From assembly GCF_002551005.1 (NCBI RefSeq), contig NZ_NVOY01000058.1:62001-126000 (forward strand): DNA of 64,000 bases. The letters run 5' to 3'. Both the position numbers and the translations under genes were made by a program. The notes under the pieces were generated by a model. The model was given only the letters and a program-made list of their open reading frames with translations, was not told the DNA's origin and ran no database searches. Positions 34,022-43,706 of the stretch are shown here, one piece after another. Every line of letters starts with the position of its first letter. Within the stretch, counting starts at the first letter, position 1. This stretch comes from Bacillus pseudomycoides. Lineage in GTDB: Bacteria; Bacillota; Bacilli; Bacillales; Bacillaceae_G.

Positions 34022-34489
34022 ATGCCAAAAGGTCAAGGAAAAGTCATTGCACAAAATAAAAAAGCATATCATGATTATTTTATTGAAGAAACATATGAAG
34101 CAGGTCTTGTCCTTCAAGGAACGGAAATTAAGGCAATTCGCGCAGGTCGTGTAAACTTAAAAGATGCCTTTGCCCGTGTGCAAAATGGTGAAGTATGGGT
34201 ACATAATATGCACATTAGTCCGTATGAACAAGGAAATCGTTTTAACCATGAGCCGCTTCGTACAAGAAAGCTACTTCTTCATAAAAAAGAAATTTTAAAG
34301 CTAATTGGATATACGAAAGAAACAGGTTATACGCTTGTACCGCTTAAAATTTATTTAAAAAATGGATTTGCGAAAATGGCACTTGGTTTAGGTAAAGGTA
34401 AAAAACAATACGACAAACGCCATGATTTAAAAGAAAAAGAAGCAAAACGTGAAATTGCACGTGTATTCCGCGATCGTCAAAAAATGTAA
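34022..34489 (+). CDS. smpB: SsrA-binding protein SmpB
   Basis: A 155-aa oligonucleotide-binding-fold protein that carries tmRNA into stalled ribosomes. Typical are [20 protein letters not shown] at the N-terminus, [16 protein letters not shown] near 36, and the lysine/arginine-rich C-terminal tail [20 protein letters not shown] that inserts in the mRNA channel. It is followed by ssrA 127 bp downstream. Confidence 0.97.
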   Translation: MPKGQGKVIAQNKKAYHDYFIEETYEAGLVLQGTEIKAIRAGRVNLKDAFARVQNGEVWVHNMHISPYEQGNRFNHEPLRTRKLLLHKKEILKLIGYTKETGYTLVPLKIYLKNGFAKMALGLGKGKKQYDKRHDLKEKEAKREIARVFRDRQKM

Positions 34490-34504
34490 TACAGAAATTT
34501 ACAA

Positions 34505-34532
34505 TTGCAAAATGGCGATCGTGTGCTATAAT
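34505..34532 (+). promoter_or_regulatory. Sigma-A promoter of ssrA
   Basis: TTGCAA (34505-34510), a 16-bp spacer and TATAAT (34527-34532). This predicts a precursor with a 5' leader of about 75 nt before the mature tmRNA end. Confidence 0.7.
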
Positions 34533-34616
34533 AACAAATGTAAGGCCAGTTGAACATTGAAAAACAGCTCAATAGCAGCTATCACGAATATACTTCGTAT
34601 GCTCCATTTCTTATAT

Positions 34617-34978
34617 GGGGACGTTACGGATTCGACAGGGGTAGTTCGAGCTTAGGTTGCGAGTCGAGGGGATCGGCCTCGTTAAAACGTCAAAGCCTAT
34701 AACTGGCAAACAACAAAACAACTTCGCTTTAGCTGCTTAATAACAGCTTTTAGCGGTTCGCCCCTCCATCGCCCATGTGGTAGGGTAGCGGACTCACTCT
34801 AAGTGGGCTACGCCGGAGTTCACCGTCTGAGGACAAAGGAAGAGAACAACCAGACTAGCAATTCGGAAGCCTGTCGATAGGCCGAAGAGTTTGCGAAATG
34901 CCAATATATCGACTACACTCGTAGAAGCTTAAGTGCCGATACTTTTGGACGTGGGTTCGACTCCCACCGTCTCCACCA
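34617..34978 (+). ncRNA. ssrA: Transfer-messenger RNA (tmRNA)
   Basis: The mature RNA starts GGGGACGTTACGGATTCGAC and ends GTCTCCACCA, with the tRNA-like T arm GTGGGTTCGACTCCCAC. The 5' GGGGAC pairs with the 3' GTCTCC acceptor. The encoded proteolysis tag is GKQQNNFALAA (codons 34705-34737, stop TAA 34738-34740), after an alanine resume position. Four pseudoknot-rich segments fill the middle. tmRNA rescues ribosomes stalled on broken mRNA and adds the ClpXP-directed tag. The 3' end is the anchor for the Tn7-like insertion 28 bp further on. Confidence 0.97.
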
Positions 34979-35005
34979 ATACATATTTGGTGGTTTTTTT
35001 ATTTT
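34973..35005 (+). terminator. ssrA terminator, adjoining the transposon insertion site
   Basis: CCACCAA (34973-34979, containing the CCA end) pairs with TTGGTGG (34987-34993) and is followed by seven T's. The transposon target duplication TTTTG (35002-35006) begins just after the T-run, so the terminator is kept. Confidence 0.85.
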
Positions 35006-35006
35006 G
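35002..35006 (+). repeat. Target-site duplication TTTTG, left copy
   Basis: TTTTG directly before the TGTG tip of the left terminal repeat; the identical pentamer follows the right tip at 49525-49529. Five base pairs is the duplication length of Tn7-like transposition. Confidence 0.88.
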
Positions 35007-35085
35007 TGTGATTTGAACCATAACTTTGCCATTTTGGCAAGGTTATGGTTCTTTTTATTTGCGGCAAAGTTATGCTTCTAAAAAT
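35007..35085 (+). repeat. Left end of the Tn7-like element, TnsB-site-like repeats and terminator-like hairpin
   Basis: The terminal repeat (35007-35023) is followed by two oppositely oriented repeats with the cores GGCAAGGTTATGGTTC (35036-35051) and GGCAAAGTTATGCTTC (about 35063-35078). The terminal and second repeats form a 16-bp dyad (GAACCATAACTTTGCC, ATTTT loop, GGCAAGGTTATGGTTC, one G-T pair) followed by TTTTT. It can therefore fold as a terminator. Confidence 0.75.
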
Positions 35086-35696
35086 CGGGCATGTCCGTTT
35101 ATGTTTTAGTTCGTTATAGGCTTAAAGCAAAGTAGCAATGTTTATAAAAAAGATGAATCAAAATTTTTAACTTTTAGTACAGAAGAATTTTGTTTCTTAT
35201 GCATGTACAAAGGGTGCAGTTTAGTTGTACCATTGGTATCCATTTTTTGAAGAAAATATAACAGTATAGTGGCTTTAGAGATTGTGTTATAAAATAAATT
35301 TAAGAGAGAATTTATCAATAATAGTGCAAGTGAAAATTGAAATTGTCTTTTATCTTTTAAAATGAAAAGTCACTAATACATTAAATTTAAGTAATGGTAC
35401 AATAATTAAGTACAAAAACTAAAATATGTTTATCTGTGCATATGCACTATTATAAGAAAAGAGAATGATTTAAGAAATTTTTTACCTTATTGGTACTCCT
35501 ATTCATGGAGTAGAGGGGAATAATGGGATAATAGTCCGCTATTAAGTTTGGATGTAAGAATTAAGATGAATTGAAAAAACAGGTTAAATGAGAAAGGGAT
35601 AGGAAACAGGAATCTATTAAGGTCATAGAGCTAAATTTTAAGTTTTATTAAACAAATTCAAAGAAAAATATAGATATTAAGTTGGAGGATTGCGCA
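35086..35696. other. Non-coding left region of the Tn7-like element
   Basis: About 600 bp of very AT-rich sequence with no supported gene. A small dyad (TACTCC-N7-GGAGTA around 35492) lies upstream of the mod genes; the promoter for the cargo operon must be here, but I cannot fix it. Confidence 0.5.
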
Positions 35697-37562
35697 GTGG
35701 AAACAAAGTTACAAGAAGAATTAAATAGGGTTCTTTCAGGCTTTCCGCAATACTGGGATGGTGCGAGTTTATTAAAAAATAAAGTAATCAGAGATATACG
35801 TAATTATAAAGAAGAATTGTTGGAATCTTTACTTACTAATGAAATAATCGCGCGTACATATTCAGTAGATATTTCAGGAAATAAAATTTTTAAAGTTGAT
35901 GATTTTATTAGTATGTTACGTTATAGAAAATATTGGGGAAATAGCTATACAAAATTTAGCACGGAGATAGGTCTTACAGTAGATAGTCGATATATAAAAC
36001 ATAATACAGATGTAGTTCTGGATTTTCCTTATAAAGATTGTGTTTTGGAGGGTGGTATGGCTTCTGAAAATAAGGGGAGAAAAGAAGTTTTCTATCATAA
36101 GAGATTAGCGAAAGAAGAAATTGACACACTTTTTGCTTCTAAAGTATTTCATAACATTAAGAAATTTGATTCAGGCAAAGAGCATGAAGTGGATTCAATG
36201 TCTATTAGCGATAATCTTATTTTAAAAGGAAATAATCTTATTGCGTTACATTCCTTAAAAAAAAGGTTTGCTAAAAAGGTGCAACTTATTTATATAGATC
36301 CCCCCTATAATACAGGTGGGGATAGTTTTAAGTATAACGATCAATTTAATCATTCTACGTGGCTTACTTTCATGCAGAATCGTTTAGAGGTAGCTCGTAA
36401 TCTTTTAAAAGATGGAGGATCAATTTGGATAAGTATTGACGATAATGAAGCTCACTATTTAAAAGTCATGATGGATAGCATTTTCCCTGATGGCTTTATA
36501 GCAAATGTGATTTGGCAGAAGAGAACATCACCTGATTCAAGAGCTGCCTTAGGAGATGCGCATGAGCATATTCTAGTTTACACTAATAACAAAGAGAAAT
36601 TTAAAAAGAATTTAAAAACCTTGCCATTCACGGAGGAACAAAAGGAAAGATTTAAGAACCCTGATAATGATCCTAGAGGTCCATGGGTATCTTCAGATTT
36701 TACTGCTCAAGGTTTCCGACCTAATCAAATGTATAAAATTATTACTCCATCAGGTGCAGAATATTCACCTTCACCAGGAAATTGTTGGAAGAAAATAGAG
36801 TCTGAATATCAAAAATTAAAAGAGGAAGGAAGAATGTGGTTTGGTAAAAATGGAGATGCGATGCCGAGGAGAAAGACTTATCTAGCTGAATCTCCTGGAA
36901 GAGTTTCTTGGACATGGTGGCCCAATAAGGAAGTTGGGCATAATCAAGAAGCAAAAAAGGAATCTATTTCACTGTTTGGAGCAAAGCAACCATTTACTAC
37001 TCCAAAACCGGAAAGACTTTTACAACGGATTATTTCACTATGTACTGAAGAAAAAGATATAGTTTTGGACTTCTTTGCAGGTAGTGGTACTACAGTGGCA
37101 GTAGCACATAAAATGAATCGTCAATATATAGGGATTGAACAGATAACTTATGAAATTGACTATATGCCTGAACGTCTAAAGAAAGTAATTGAGGGAGAAC
37201 AGGGCGGAATTTCTAAAAGTGTAAATTGGCAAGGCGGTGGAAGCTTTGTTTATGCTGAATTGTATGGTTTAAATCATCATTTTGTACCGAGCATTTTAGA
37301 AGCAAAATCACACACAGAGATTGATTTAATCATTACAGATATGATGCAGGTGGCGTTTTTTGACTATAAAGTCAACCTTGATAGGTTGACTAATGAAGAT
37401 AGCGAATTCAAGGCACTGTCCTTAGAGGAAAAGAAACAGGTGCTGATTGAAAGTTTAGACGCCAATCAAATGTATTTAAGTTATTCCGAAATAGATGATG
37501 AGCAATATTCGATTTCTGAACCTACTAAGCAATTTAATCATTCATTTTATAAAAATCAATAA
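35697..37562 (+). CDS. Type III DNA methyltransferase Mod, first copy
   Basis: A 621-aa N6-adenine methyltransferase of the type III beta class: catalytic motif IV DPPYNTGGDSFKYND (Asp about residue 201) precedes the SAM-binding motif I FFAGSGTTVAVA (about 460). The variable region between them (about 240-430) should hold the target-recognition domain. It opens with LQEELNRVLSGFPQYWDG, closely similar to the next gene. The start is GTG 35697, 7 nt after GGAGGA; this aligns its N-terminus with Mod2, and the TTG at 35682 overlaps the box. It is 18 bp ahead of the second mod. Modification subunit of the cargo system. Confidence 0.9.
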   Translation: METKLQEELNRVLSGFPQYWDGASLLKNKVIRDIRNYKEELLESLLTNEIIARTYSVDISGNKIFKVDDFISMLRYRKYWGNSYTKFSTEIGLTVDSRYIKHNTDVVLDFPYKDCVLEGGMASENKGRKEVFYHKRLAKEEIDTLFASKVFHNIKKFDSGKEHEVDSMSISDNLILKGNNLIALHSLKKRFAKKVQLIYIDPPYNTGGDSFKYNDQFNHSTWLTFMQNRLEVARNLLKDGGSIWISIDDNEAHYLKVMMDSIFPDGFIANVIWQKRTSPDSRAALGDAHEHILVYTNNKEKFKKNLKTLPFTEEQKERFKNPDNDPRGPWVSSDFTAQGFRPNQMYKIITPSGAEYSPSPGNCWKKIESEYQKLKEEGRMWFGKNGDAMPRRKTYLAESPGRVSWTWWPNKEVGHNQEAKKESISLFGAKQPFTTPKPERLLQRIISLCTEEKDIVLDFFAGSGTTVAVAHKMNRQYIGIEQITYEIDYMPERLKKVIEGEQGGISKSVNWQGGGSFVYAELYGLNHHFVPSILEAKSHTEIDLIITDMMQVAFFDYKVNLDRLTNEDSEFKALSLEEKKQVLIESLDANQMYLSYSEIDDEQYSISEPTKQFNHSFYKNQ

Positions 37563-37580
37563 TGAGAAGGGGTTGTAATT

Positions 37581-39506
37581 TTGAAAACTCAGTTGCAGCA
37601 AAATATTAAGCAAGTTCTTACTTGTTTCCCCCAATATTGGGATGGAGATACCTTGTTAAAAAATAAAATAATTGAGGACTTACGTAATTATAAAACAGAA
37701 TTGTTAACAGCCTTATTGGCTAATGAAGTGATCAAGCGTACATATTCAATTAATGTTTTTGGAAACTTGATTTTTAAGGTTGATGATTTTATTAGTATGC
37801 TTCGTTATAAAAATTATTGGAAAAACAGCTATACAAAGTTTAGTAATGAAATTGGTTTAACTAGTGATGGGAAATATTTAAAATACAATACAGATGTTGT
37901 ATTAGATTTTCCTCATAAAGATTGTGTGCTAGAAGGTGGGATGACAAAAGAAGACTTGGATAGGAAGGAAATTTATTATCACAATGTGCTAGCTCGCGAA
38001 GAAATTGATACAATGCTTTCGCCTAAAGTATTTATAAATACTAAAAGATATGATGTGCATGGTATTCATGAGGTGGAGAGTTTTAATGAGAAAGAGAATT
38101 TGGTTATAAAAGGAAACAATTTTATAGCTCTTCATTCTTTAAAAGAAAGATTTACAGGGAAAGCGAAACTAATTTATATAGATCCTCCATACAATACTGG
38201 GGGAGATAGTTTTAAATATAATGATCGTTTTAACCATGCAACATGGTTAACTTTTATGAAAAGTCGGTTAGAAATTGCTAAAGAGTTACTTGCTAATGAA
38301 GGTTCTATTTGGATAAATATAGACGATGATGAGGGGCATTATTTAAAAGTTTTAGCTGATGAGATATTTGGTCGTGATAATTTTTTAGCAAATATTATTT
38401 GGCAGAAGAAGTACTCTCCACAGAATGATGCAAAATATTTTTCGGATATGCACGATCATATACTTGTATTTGCAAAAAATAAAAGTGAGTGGAAAGCTAA
38501 TCCAATGCCACGTACTGAAGAGATGAACTCTCGCTATACTAATCGGGATAATGATCCGAGGGGGCCATGGAAGGCAGAGAATTTTTCAGTAAAAACTTAT
38601 TCTAAAGATTATGATTATGAAATCATAACTCCGGGTGGAAGACGTGTTTCACCTCCGAAGGGGCGTTGTTGGGCTACTAGTAAAGCTAATTTTAATGAAC
38701 TTGTAAAAGACAATAGAGTTTGGTTTGGAAAAGAAGGAAATAACGTTCCGGCAATTAAAAAGTTTTTATCCGAAGTGAAAGATGGTATGGCTCCTATTAC
38801 TACTTGGTATGGAGAAAATCTTTATGAGAATGAAGAAATAGAAACTTTTTGGCATTATAGTGATGTATCACATACACAGGATGCGAAAAGAGAAATACTT
38901 GCTTTAGATATAGATTTTTCTACTCCAAAACCTGAGAAGCTTTTGCAAAGAATCATTAATATAGCGACAAATGAAAAAGACTTAATAATAGACTTTTTCA
39001 TGGGATCTGCTACAACACAAGCTGTTGCAATGAAGATGAATCGTCAGTTTATAGGGATTGAACAAATGGATTATATTGAAAGTGTTTCGGTTCCGCGCTT
39101 GAAAAAAGTAATAGAAGGTGAGCAAGGTGGAATTTCTAAGGATGTAAACTGGCAAGGTGGCGGGAGTTTTATTTATGCGGAATTATATGGATTAAATCAG
39201 GTTTTTGTATCCCGTATCCAAAGTGCGAAATCAGATGAAGAGCTTAACCCAATTATTACGGACATGATGCAGCTAGCGTTCTTTGACTACAAAATCAATC
39301 TTGATCGGTTAAAGAATGAGGATAGCGGCTTCAAAGCGCTACCTCTTGAAGAAAAGAAACAAGTATTAATTGAGAGCTTAGATATGAATCAAATGTATTT
39401 AAGTTATTCCGAAATGGATGATAAACAGTATGAAATTCTTGAATCTGTAAAGAAGTTTAATCATTCCTTTTATAAATGGAATGTGTTAGGTGGTGAAGAA
39501 TCATGA
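37581..39506 (+). CDS. Type III DNA methyltransferase Mod, second copy
   Basis: A 641-aa paralogue of the preceding Mod. Ends are near-identical in pattern (NIKQVLTCFPQYWDGD at the start, VLIESLDMNQMYLSYSEMDD near the end), while the central 240-450 region diverges, which predicts a different target specificity. Motif IV DPPYNTGGDSFKYND is intact (Asp about 201). Motif I reads FFMGSATTQAVA, where the first copy has FFAGSGTT. This variant occurs in many type III Mods, so it need not mean inactivity. The start is TTG behind AGAAGGGG. Its stop overlaps res by 4 nt. Confidence 0.9.
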   Translation: MKTQLQQNIKQVLTCFPQYWDGDTLLKNKIIEDLRNYKTELLTALLANEVIKRTYSINVFGNLIFKVDDFISMLRYKNYWKNSYTKFSNEIGLTSDGKYLKYNTDVVLDFPHKDCVLEGGMTKEDLDRKEIYYHNVLAREEIDTMLSPKVFINTKRYDVHGIHEVESFNEKENLVIKGNNFIALHSLKERFTGKAKLIYIDPPYNTGGDSFKYNDRFNHATWLTFMKSRLEIAKELLANEGSIWINIDDDEGHYLKVLADEIFGRDNFLANIIWQKKYSPQNDAKYFSDMHDHILVFAKNKSEWKANPMPRTEEMNSRYTNRDNDPRGPWKAENFSVKTYSKDYDYEIITPGGRRVSPPKGRCWATSKANFNELVKDNRVWFGKEGNNVPAIKKFLSEVKDGMAPITTWYGENLYENEEIETFWHYSDVSHTQDAKREILALDIDFSTPKPEKLLQRIINIATNEKDLIIDFFMGSATTQAVAMKMNRQFIGIEQMDYIESVSVPRLKKVIEGEQGGISKDVNWQGGGSFIYAELYGLNQVFVSRIQSAKSDEELNPIITDMMQLAFFDYKINLDRLKNEDSGFKALPLEEKKQVLIESLDMNQMYLSYSEMDDKQYEILESVKKFNHSFYKWNVLGGEES

Positions 39507-42076
39507 GTAACGAAATCCTGCATGCACGAATTGAGAAGCGTTTTAATGACATTTTTGAAACACCCCCTGAAATACCGGATTACATCTATGCAAATCTAAG
39601 CCATAAACTACGTCCGTATCAAGAAGAAGCATTACGGTATTTTATGTATACGCAACAATCTGATGTGGCTGATGTAGCATTCGATCACTTATTGTTCCAT
39701 ATGGCGACAGGTTCTGGGAAAACCCTGGTTTTGGCTGCAACCATCTTGTATTTGTTCAAAGAAAAGGGACATCAAAACTTTATCTTTTTCGTGAATAGTG
39801 ATGCAATTATTAAGAAGACATTTGATAATTTAACGAATATGACATCCCCTAAATATCTCTTTAATTCAGAAGGAATTGTGGTTGATGGCAATCCAGTGAC
39901 CATCCAGGTAGTCGATGTGTTCCCAGCATTGCCAGCGGATCATACAATTTATTTGAAACTGACAACGATTCAAAAGCTGCATATGGACTTGACCAATCCA
40001 CGTGAGAATGGTTTGACGTATGAAGCACTGAATGAGATGGATCTTGTTCTGTTGGCTGATGAAGCACACCATATCAATGCTTTGACGCGGAGTGATAAGA
40101 AGAAGCTTAATACAAAGGAATTAGAGGAAAAAACATGGGAGAGCACCATTTCCAAGCTACTGCGGCAGCGTTCTTCCAATCGCTTGATTGAGTACACGGC
40201 AACCATTGATTTGAACAATGATGCGTTATTCCAAAAATATTGTGATAAAATTGTTTTTCAATATGATTTGAAGCGTTTCATGGAAGATGGTTATTCAAAG
40301 AACGTGGTCTTGCTCCGTGCGAACGAAGATGATATGCAAAAAATGCTGAATGGTTTACTACTAAGTCAGTACCGCAAATATATTGCACAAGATCATGGTG
40401 TCGATCTCAAACCAATTATTTTGTTCAAGTCGAACAAGGTTGCTACATCTTTGGAAGCAAACAATATCTTTTTGTCGCTTATCGAGGAAATGACAGCCGA
40501 AAGATTAAAAGCTATTGTGGATCGAGGTGCTTCTGTATATCAAAATGAACAAAGCATTTGGCACAAGATGTTTGCCTATTATCAAGAAAAAGACTTGAAT
40601 CAAGTTGTTCGTGATCTAAAGTGGGAGTTTACAAATGAAACCACTTTGAATGCCAATGACAAAGCCTTTCTTTCGGAAGGGAACACGCTATTATTAAATA
40701 CACTAGAAGAAGCGGATAATCCAATTCGTTCCATTTTTGCAGTGGCCAAGCTAAATGAAGGATGGGACGTGTTGAATCTATTTGATATTGTTCGTATAAG
40801 TGAAGGTGCATCTAGCAGCAAAACAACAACTGATAGTGAAGCACAGCTAATTGGAAGGGGAGCGCGTTATTATCCATTTGTTCACGAAGCAAAGCGTTCC
40901 TATACCCGCCGATTTGACTTTTCAAGTAGTGATTTAAAAACGATTGAGACGTTACATTATCATACCATTAATGATAATGCTTATATCAAGAACCTAGAAA
41001 AGTCACTGGAAGCTGCGAATATTCAAGTAAAAGAAGATCAGTATGATCGTTTGGAAGCAAAAGTGAAATCAAAAATTCGCAAGATGGATTTCTTCAAGAA
41101 TGGGAAGATTTATATTAATAAGCTGGTTCCAACTTCTGCAGCGGATTATGAATCGTTTAAGGACTACAATGTCTCACAAGTTTATGATGTGCAATATGAA
41201 ACAGCAGTCGAACAGCAATATTTATCTGGTCAAACGATGACGGCAGGAACAAAGCGTCATGAAGAGCAATTGCGTATATCAAATAGAGTGCTTCAGAAAG
41301 CAATTCAGCGAAATGCATTCTATCGTTTCAGCAATTTGAAATTGTATATGCCGAGTGTTTCAAGTATGAAGCAATTTATTGAGGATAAGCGTTTTTTAGG
41401 AGATTTAAAAATTAATTTGTCACTGCCGCAAGGAATGACAATTCAAGATTTATTACCAAAAGAGAGGCTATCAATTGTCGAGCGATTTTTAGTATATGCC
41501 GAAAAAAATATCAAGTCCAATTACATGAAGGAACGAGGTACACCTGTCTTTGAGGGGGTGGCATTCTCACGTTTGATTGATGACTACGTAGTGGAAATGA
41601 ATAAAGTGAATCAGCGCGTAAATATGACACAAGTGGTTAGAACACGTAATATGCGAGACCATGACTGGTATATTTATGATCAGGCTATTGTTAATGGCTT
41701 GGAGAGTAGTTTGATTGATTTTGTGAATGATTATATTGAAACATTACGTGAGAAGTATGAAGAAGTGTATCTCATACGAAATGAAAGGAAGGTCAAGGTT
41801 GTCGAGATTGATGGAGTTCGCGGATTCATGCCGGACTTCCTGCTGTATCTGAAAAGTGCTGACTATACCTATCAAGTATTCATCGAGCCAAAGGGTGATA
41901 ATTTACGTGAGCATGACGAGTGGAAGCAAAGTTTCTTGCTTTCGTTATCGACGAGGACAGATATTGAAGTACTGAGTGAAAATGAACAAGTTCGGTTAGT
42001 TGGAATTAAATTCTATTCGGATGATCGTGAACTGAAGCAAGCTTTCCGTGAAGATTTTCAGCAAAAACTTTTGTAA
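39503..42076 (+). CDS. Type III restriction enzyme Res subunit
   Basis: An 857-aa helicase-nuclease. Walker A MATGSGKTLVLAA is near residue 67, the DEAH-like motif LLADEAHH near 188, the SF2 motif AKLNEGWDVLNLFDIVRISE near 413, and the GRGARYYPF region near 451. The C-terminal endonuclease has a PD-(D/E)xK core (MPDFLLYL, then FIEPKGD, about 775-800). It cuts DNA after ATP-driven communication between two head-to-head Mod-bound sites. It overlaps mod2 by ATGA, so stoichiometric coupling is likely. It is followed by a terminator. Base composition looks less AT-rich than the transposition genes next to it. Confidence 0.92.
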   Translation: MSNEILHARIEKRFNDIFETPPEIPDYIYANLSHKLRPYQEEALRYFMYTQQSDVADVAFDHLLFHMATGSGKTLVLAATILYLFKEKGHQNFIFFVNSDAIIKKTFDNLTNMTSPKYLFNSEGIVVDGNPVTIQVVDVFPALPADHTIYLKLTTIQKLHMDLTNPRENGLTYEALNEMDLVLLADEAHHINALTRSDKKKLNTKELEEKTWESTISKLLRQRSSNRLIEYTATIDLNNDALFQKYCDKIVFQYDLKRFMEDGYSKNVVLLRANEDDMQKMLNGLLLSQYRKYIAQDHGVDLKPIILFKSNKVATSLEANNIFLSLIEEMTAERLKAIVDRGASVYQNEQSIWHKMFAYYQEKDLNQVVRDLKWEFTNETTLNANDKAFLSEGNTLLLNTLEEADNPIRSIFAVAKLNEGWDVLNLFDIVRISEGASSSKTTTDSEAQLIGRGARYYPFVHEAKRSYTRRFDFSSSDLKTIETLHYHTINDNAYIKNLEKSLEAANIQVKEDQYDRLEAKVKSKIRKMDFFKNGKIYINKLVPTSAADYESFKDYNVSQVYDVQYETAVEQQYLSGQTMTAGTKRHEEQLRISNRVLQKAIQRNAFYRFSNLKLYMPSVSSMKQFIEDKRFLGDLKINLSLPQGMTIQDLLPKERLSIVERFLVYAEKNIKSNYMKERGTPVFEGVAFSRLIDDYVVEMNKVNQRVNMTQVVRTRNMRDHDWYIYDQAIVNGLESSLIDFVNDYIETLREKYEEVYLIRNERKVKVVEIDGVRGFMPDFLLYLKSADYTYQVFIEPKGDNLREHDEWKQSFLLSLSTRTDIEVLSENEQVRLVGIKFYSDDRELKQAFREDFQQKLL

Positions 42077-42169
42077 ATCAGTATTCATAAATTTGAGTAC
42101 AGTTGTTAACATTTAGATAGAACTTTCACTCAAATTTAAGGAGAAAATTTATCTCAATAAAATAATGAT

Positions 42170-42215
42170 AAGAACTCATTTTGATCAATCTTTTTCAAAG
42201 TGAGTTCTTTTTTTC
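42170..42215 (+). terminator. Terminator after the restriction-modification cargo
   Basis: AAGAACTCA and TGAGTTCTT arms, extended by TTTTGA/TCAAAG, followed by TTTTTTT. It separates cargo from transposition genes. Confidence 0.85.
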
Positions 42216-42332
42216 TGAGGTAAATCAACGTTTTAAGCTATTTTCAAATGGAGTCTTATCTCTAAAGTAGACGCAATAAGTCTATATCAAATGATTTTCA
42301 TTGAAGATGAATATTGACATTTTTTAATGGGA

Positions 42333-42361
42333 GTTTACTTTTAAATAGAATTGGATATAAT
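42333..42361 (+). promoter_or_regulatory. Candidate promoter of the transposition operon
   Basis: TTTACT and TATAAT (42356-42361) with a 16-17-bp spacer, 38 bp before the tniQ1 start. A TTGACA also occurs further upstream, but at the wrong distance. Confidence 0.5.
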
Positions 42362-42398
42362 ACTTGGAAAATTCTGTTTGTTTATAAAGGGGAAAAAT

Positions 42399-43685
42399 AT
42401 GAGATTTCCGAAAACAAATGTTAATGTATTATATTCTGTTTCACCGAAAGCAGCTGAAACAGAAATGTGCGAGAGTTTAAGTAGCTACATGATGCGTTTA
42501 TCTAGAGAGCATAACATTACAACAGGGATATTAATAAGTAAAATAGTAGCTCCTGTTCTAGATAGCAAGTACATATTGAATAGTAGTGTAAATGGTGGAA
42601 ACAGATTTTATGATGGAGCAAAAAGTTTAAATAGTTTTGATAAAAATGCAGCGGAGTTTACTCGGGTTTTAGAAGTACTAACAGGAAGAGCTGATCTAAG
42701 GAGTACAACGCTGTTAGAAATTAAAAATTTGATTTCCTCAAGAAGTTTACTAAGAAGTAGTTTAGCATGGTGTCCAATATGTTTGAAAACATGGGGGGAA
42801 GATAGTGTTTATTACCCACTAATTTGGTTTTTTAAAGATGTGAATATTTGTATAAAGCATAGCTGTGAGTTGCAAGATATTTGTTTTTCTTGTGGTAAAG
42901 GTTTGCCAATACTCCATAGAAAAAGTTTGGTTGGCTATTGTTCTTATTGTAGTAATTGGCTAGGAACAAGTAAAGCAAAAGAAATGGAGAATGATAAGGC
43001 ACTATTTAAAGCTCAGCAATTAAGTGAATTAGTAGCAAATCGGACATTTTTAGTTTCTCAATATGGTAAAGAATCGATTTCTAATGCCCTTCTAAGACTA
43101 ATTAATTATTGTGCGAATGGAAACCTAGCTGAATTTGCAAGACTTACTAATAATTCTAAAGTGACACTATGGGATTGGGTTTATGGAGGACGATTGCCTA
43201 CACTAGGTAAAATTTTAGACATTTGTTTTATGTTCAAAATGTCTTTAATGGAATTTTTAAATATGGATTTCCCACTAGGTTTTCAATTGAATGTAGAAAA
43301 CGAGCAAAAAGAGGAGGGGAAAGTTATAGCTAGAAGAAAAATTGATAAGTCAGAATTGAAAAATAAATTAGAGAAAGTACTTTTTAAAAAAATTTATTTA
43401 TCTCTATCAGAGGTGGCAAAAATATTAGAATATGATAGAAAAGTATTAATGGCTAATTTTCCGGATATCTGTCGTCTTATTGTAAAGCAACATAAAGAAT
43501 ATTGTATTCAACAAAAACAGAATAGAGATTTTGAGTTAATAAGAAATATTGATAAAGCAGTTGAACATCTCTATGAAAATGAAGTTTATCCCAGCCGTAG
43601 AGAGATTGAAAAATTCTTAGGAAAACCAGGTCTTCTACATGAAAGGGGGTTACGCGAAGAATGGTTAAAGAAGATATCGAAATGA
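42399..43685 (+). CDS. tniQ: TniQ/TnsD-family target-selection protein 1
   Basis: A 428-aa protein. The N-terminal TniQ domain begins ETEMCESLSSYMMRLSREHN and includes zinc-binding pairs CPICLKTW, then CIKHSCEL, CFSCGKG and CSYCSNWLG (about residues 125-195). After it comes an XRE-like helix-turn-helix (LAEFARLTNNSKVTLWDWVY), then a C-terminal region ending YPSRREIEKFLGKPGLLHER that is shared with TniQ2. In Tn7 the TnsD/TniQ protein binds the attachment site and recruits TnsC. The start ATG 42399 follows AAAGGGG; the longer frame begins inside the promoter. It is the first gene of the core operon. Confidence 0.9.
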   Translation: MRFPKTNVNVLYSVSPKAAETEMCESLSSYMMRLSREHNITTGILISKIVAPVLDSKYILNSSVNGGNRFYDGAKSLNSFDKNAAEFTRVLEVLTGRADLRSTTLLEIKNLISSRSLLRSSLAWCPICLKTWGEDSVYYPLIWFFKDVNICIKHSCELQDICFSCGKGLPILHRKSLVGYCSYCSNWLGTSKAKEMENDKALFKAQQLSELVANRTFLVSQYGKESISNALLRLINYCANGNLAEFARLTNNSKVTLWDWVYGGRLPTLGKILDICFMFKMSLMEFLNMDFPLGFQLNVENEQKEEGKVIARRKIDKSELKNKLEKVLFKKIYLSLSEVAKILEYDRKVLMANFPDICRLIVKQHKEYCIQQKQNRDFELIRNIDKAVEHLYENEVYPSRREIEKFLGKPGLLHERGLREEWLKKISK

Positions 43686-43706
43686 GAAGATGGGAGAGGG
43701 ACATTT

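Noticed and set aside
37900-37950. Recent duplication of a single mod gene
   Set aside because: The two Mods differ throughout at nucleotide level and strongly in the centre; they are old paralogues, not a fresh tandem duplication.
39000-39020. Inactivation of the second Mod by its FMGSATT motif
   Set aside because: This SAM-motif variant is found in many type III methyltransferases, and the DPPY motif is intact, so loss of activity cannot be claimed.
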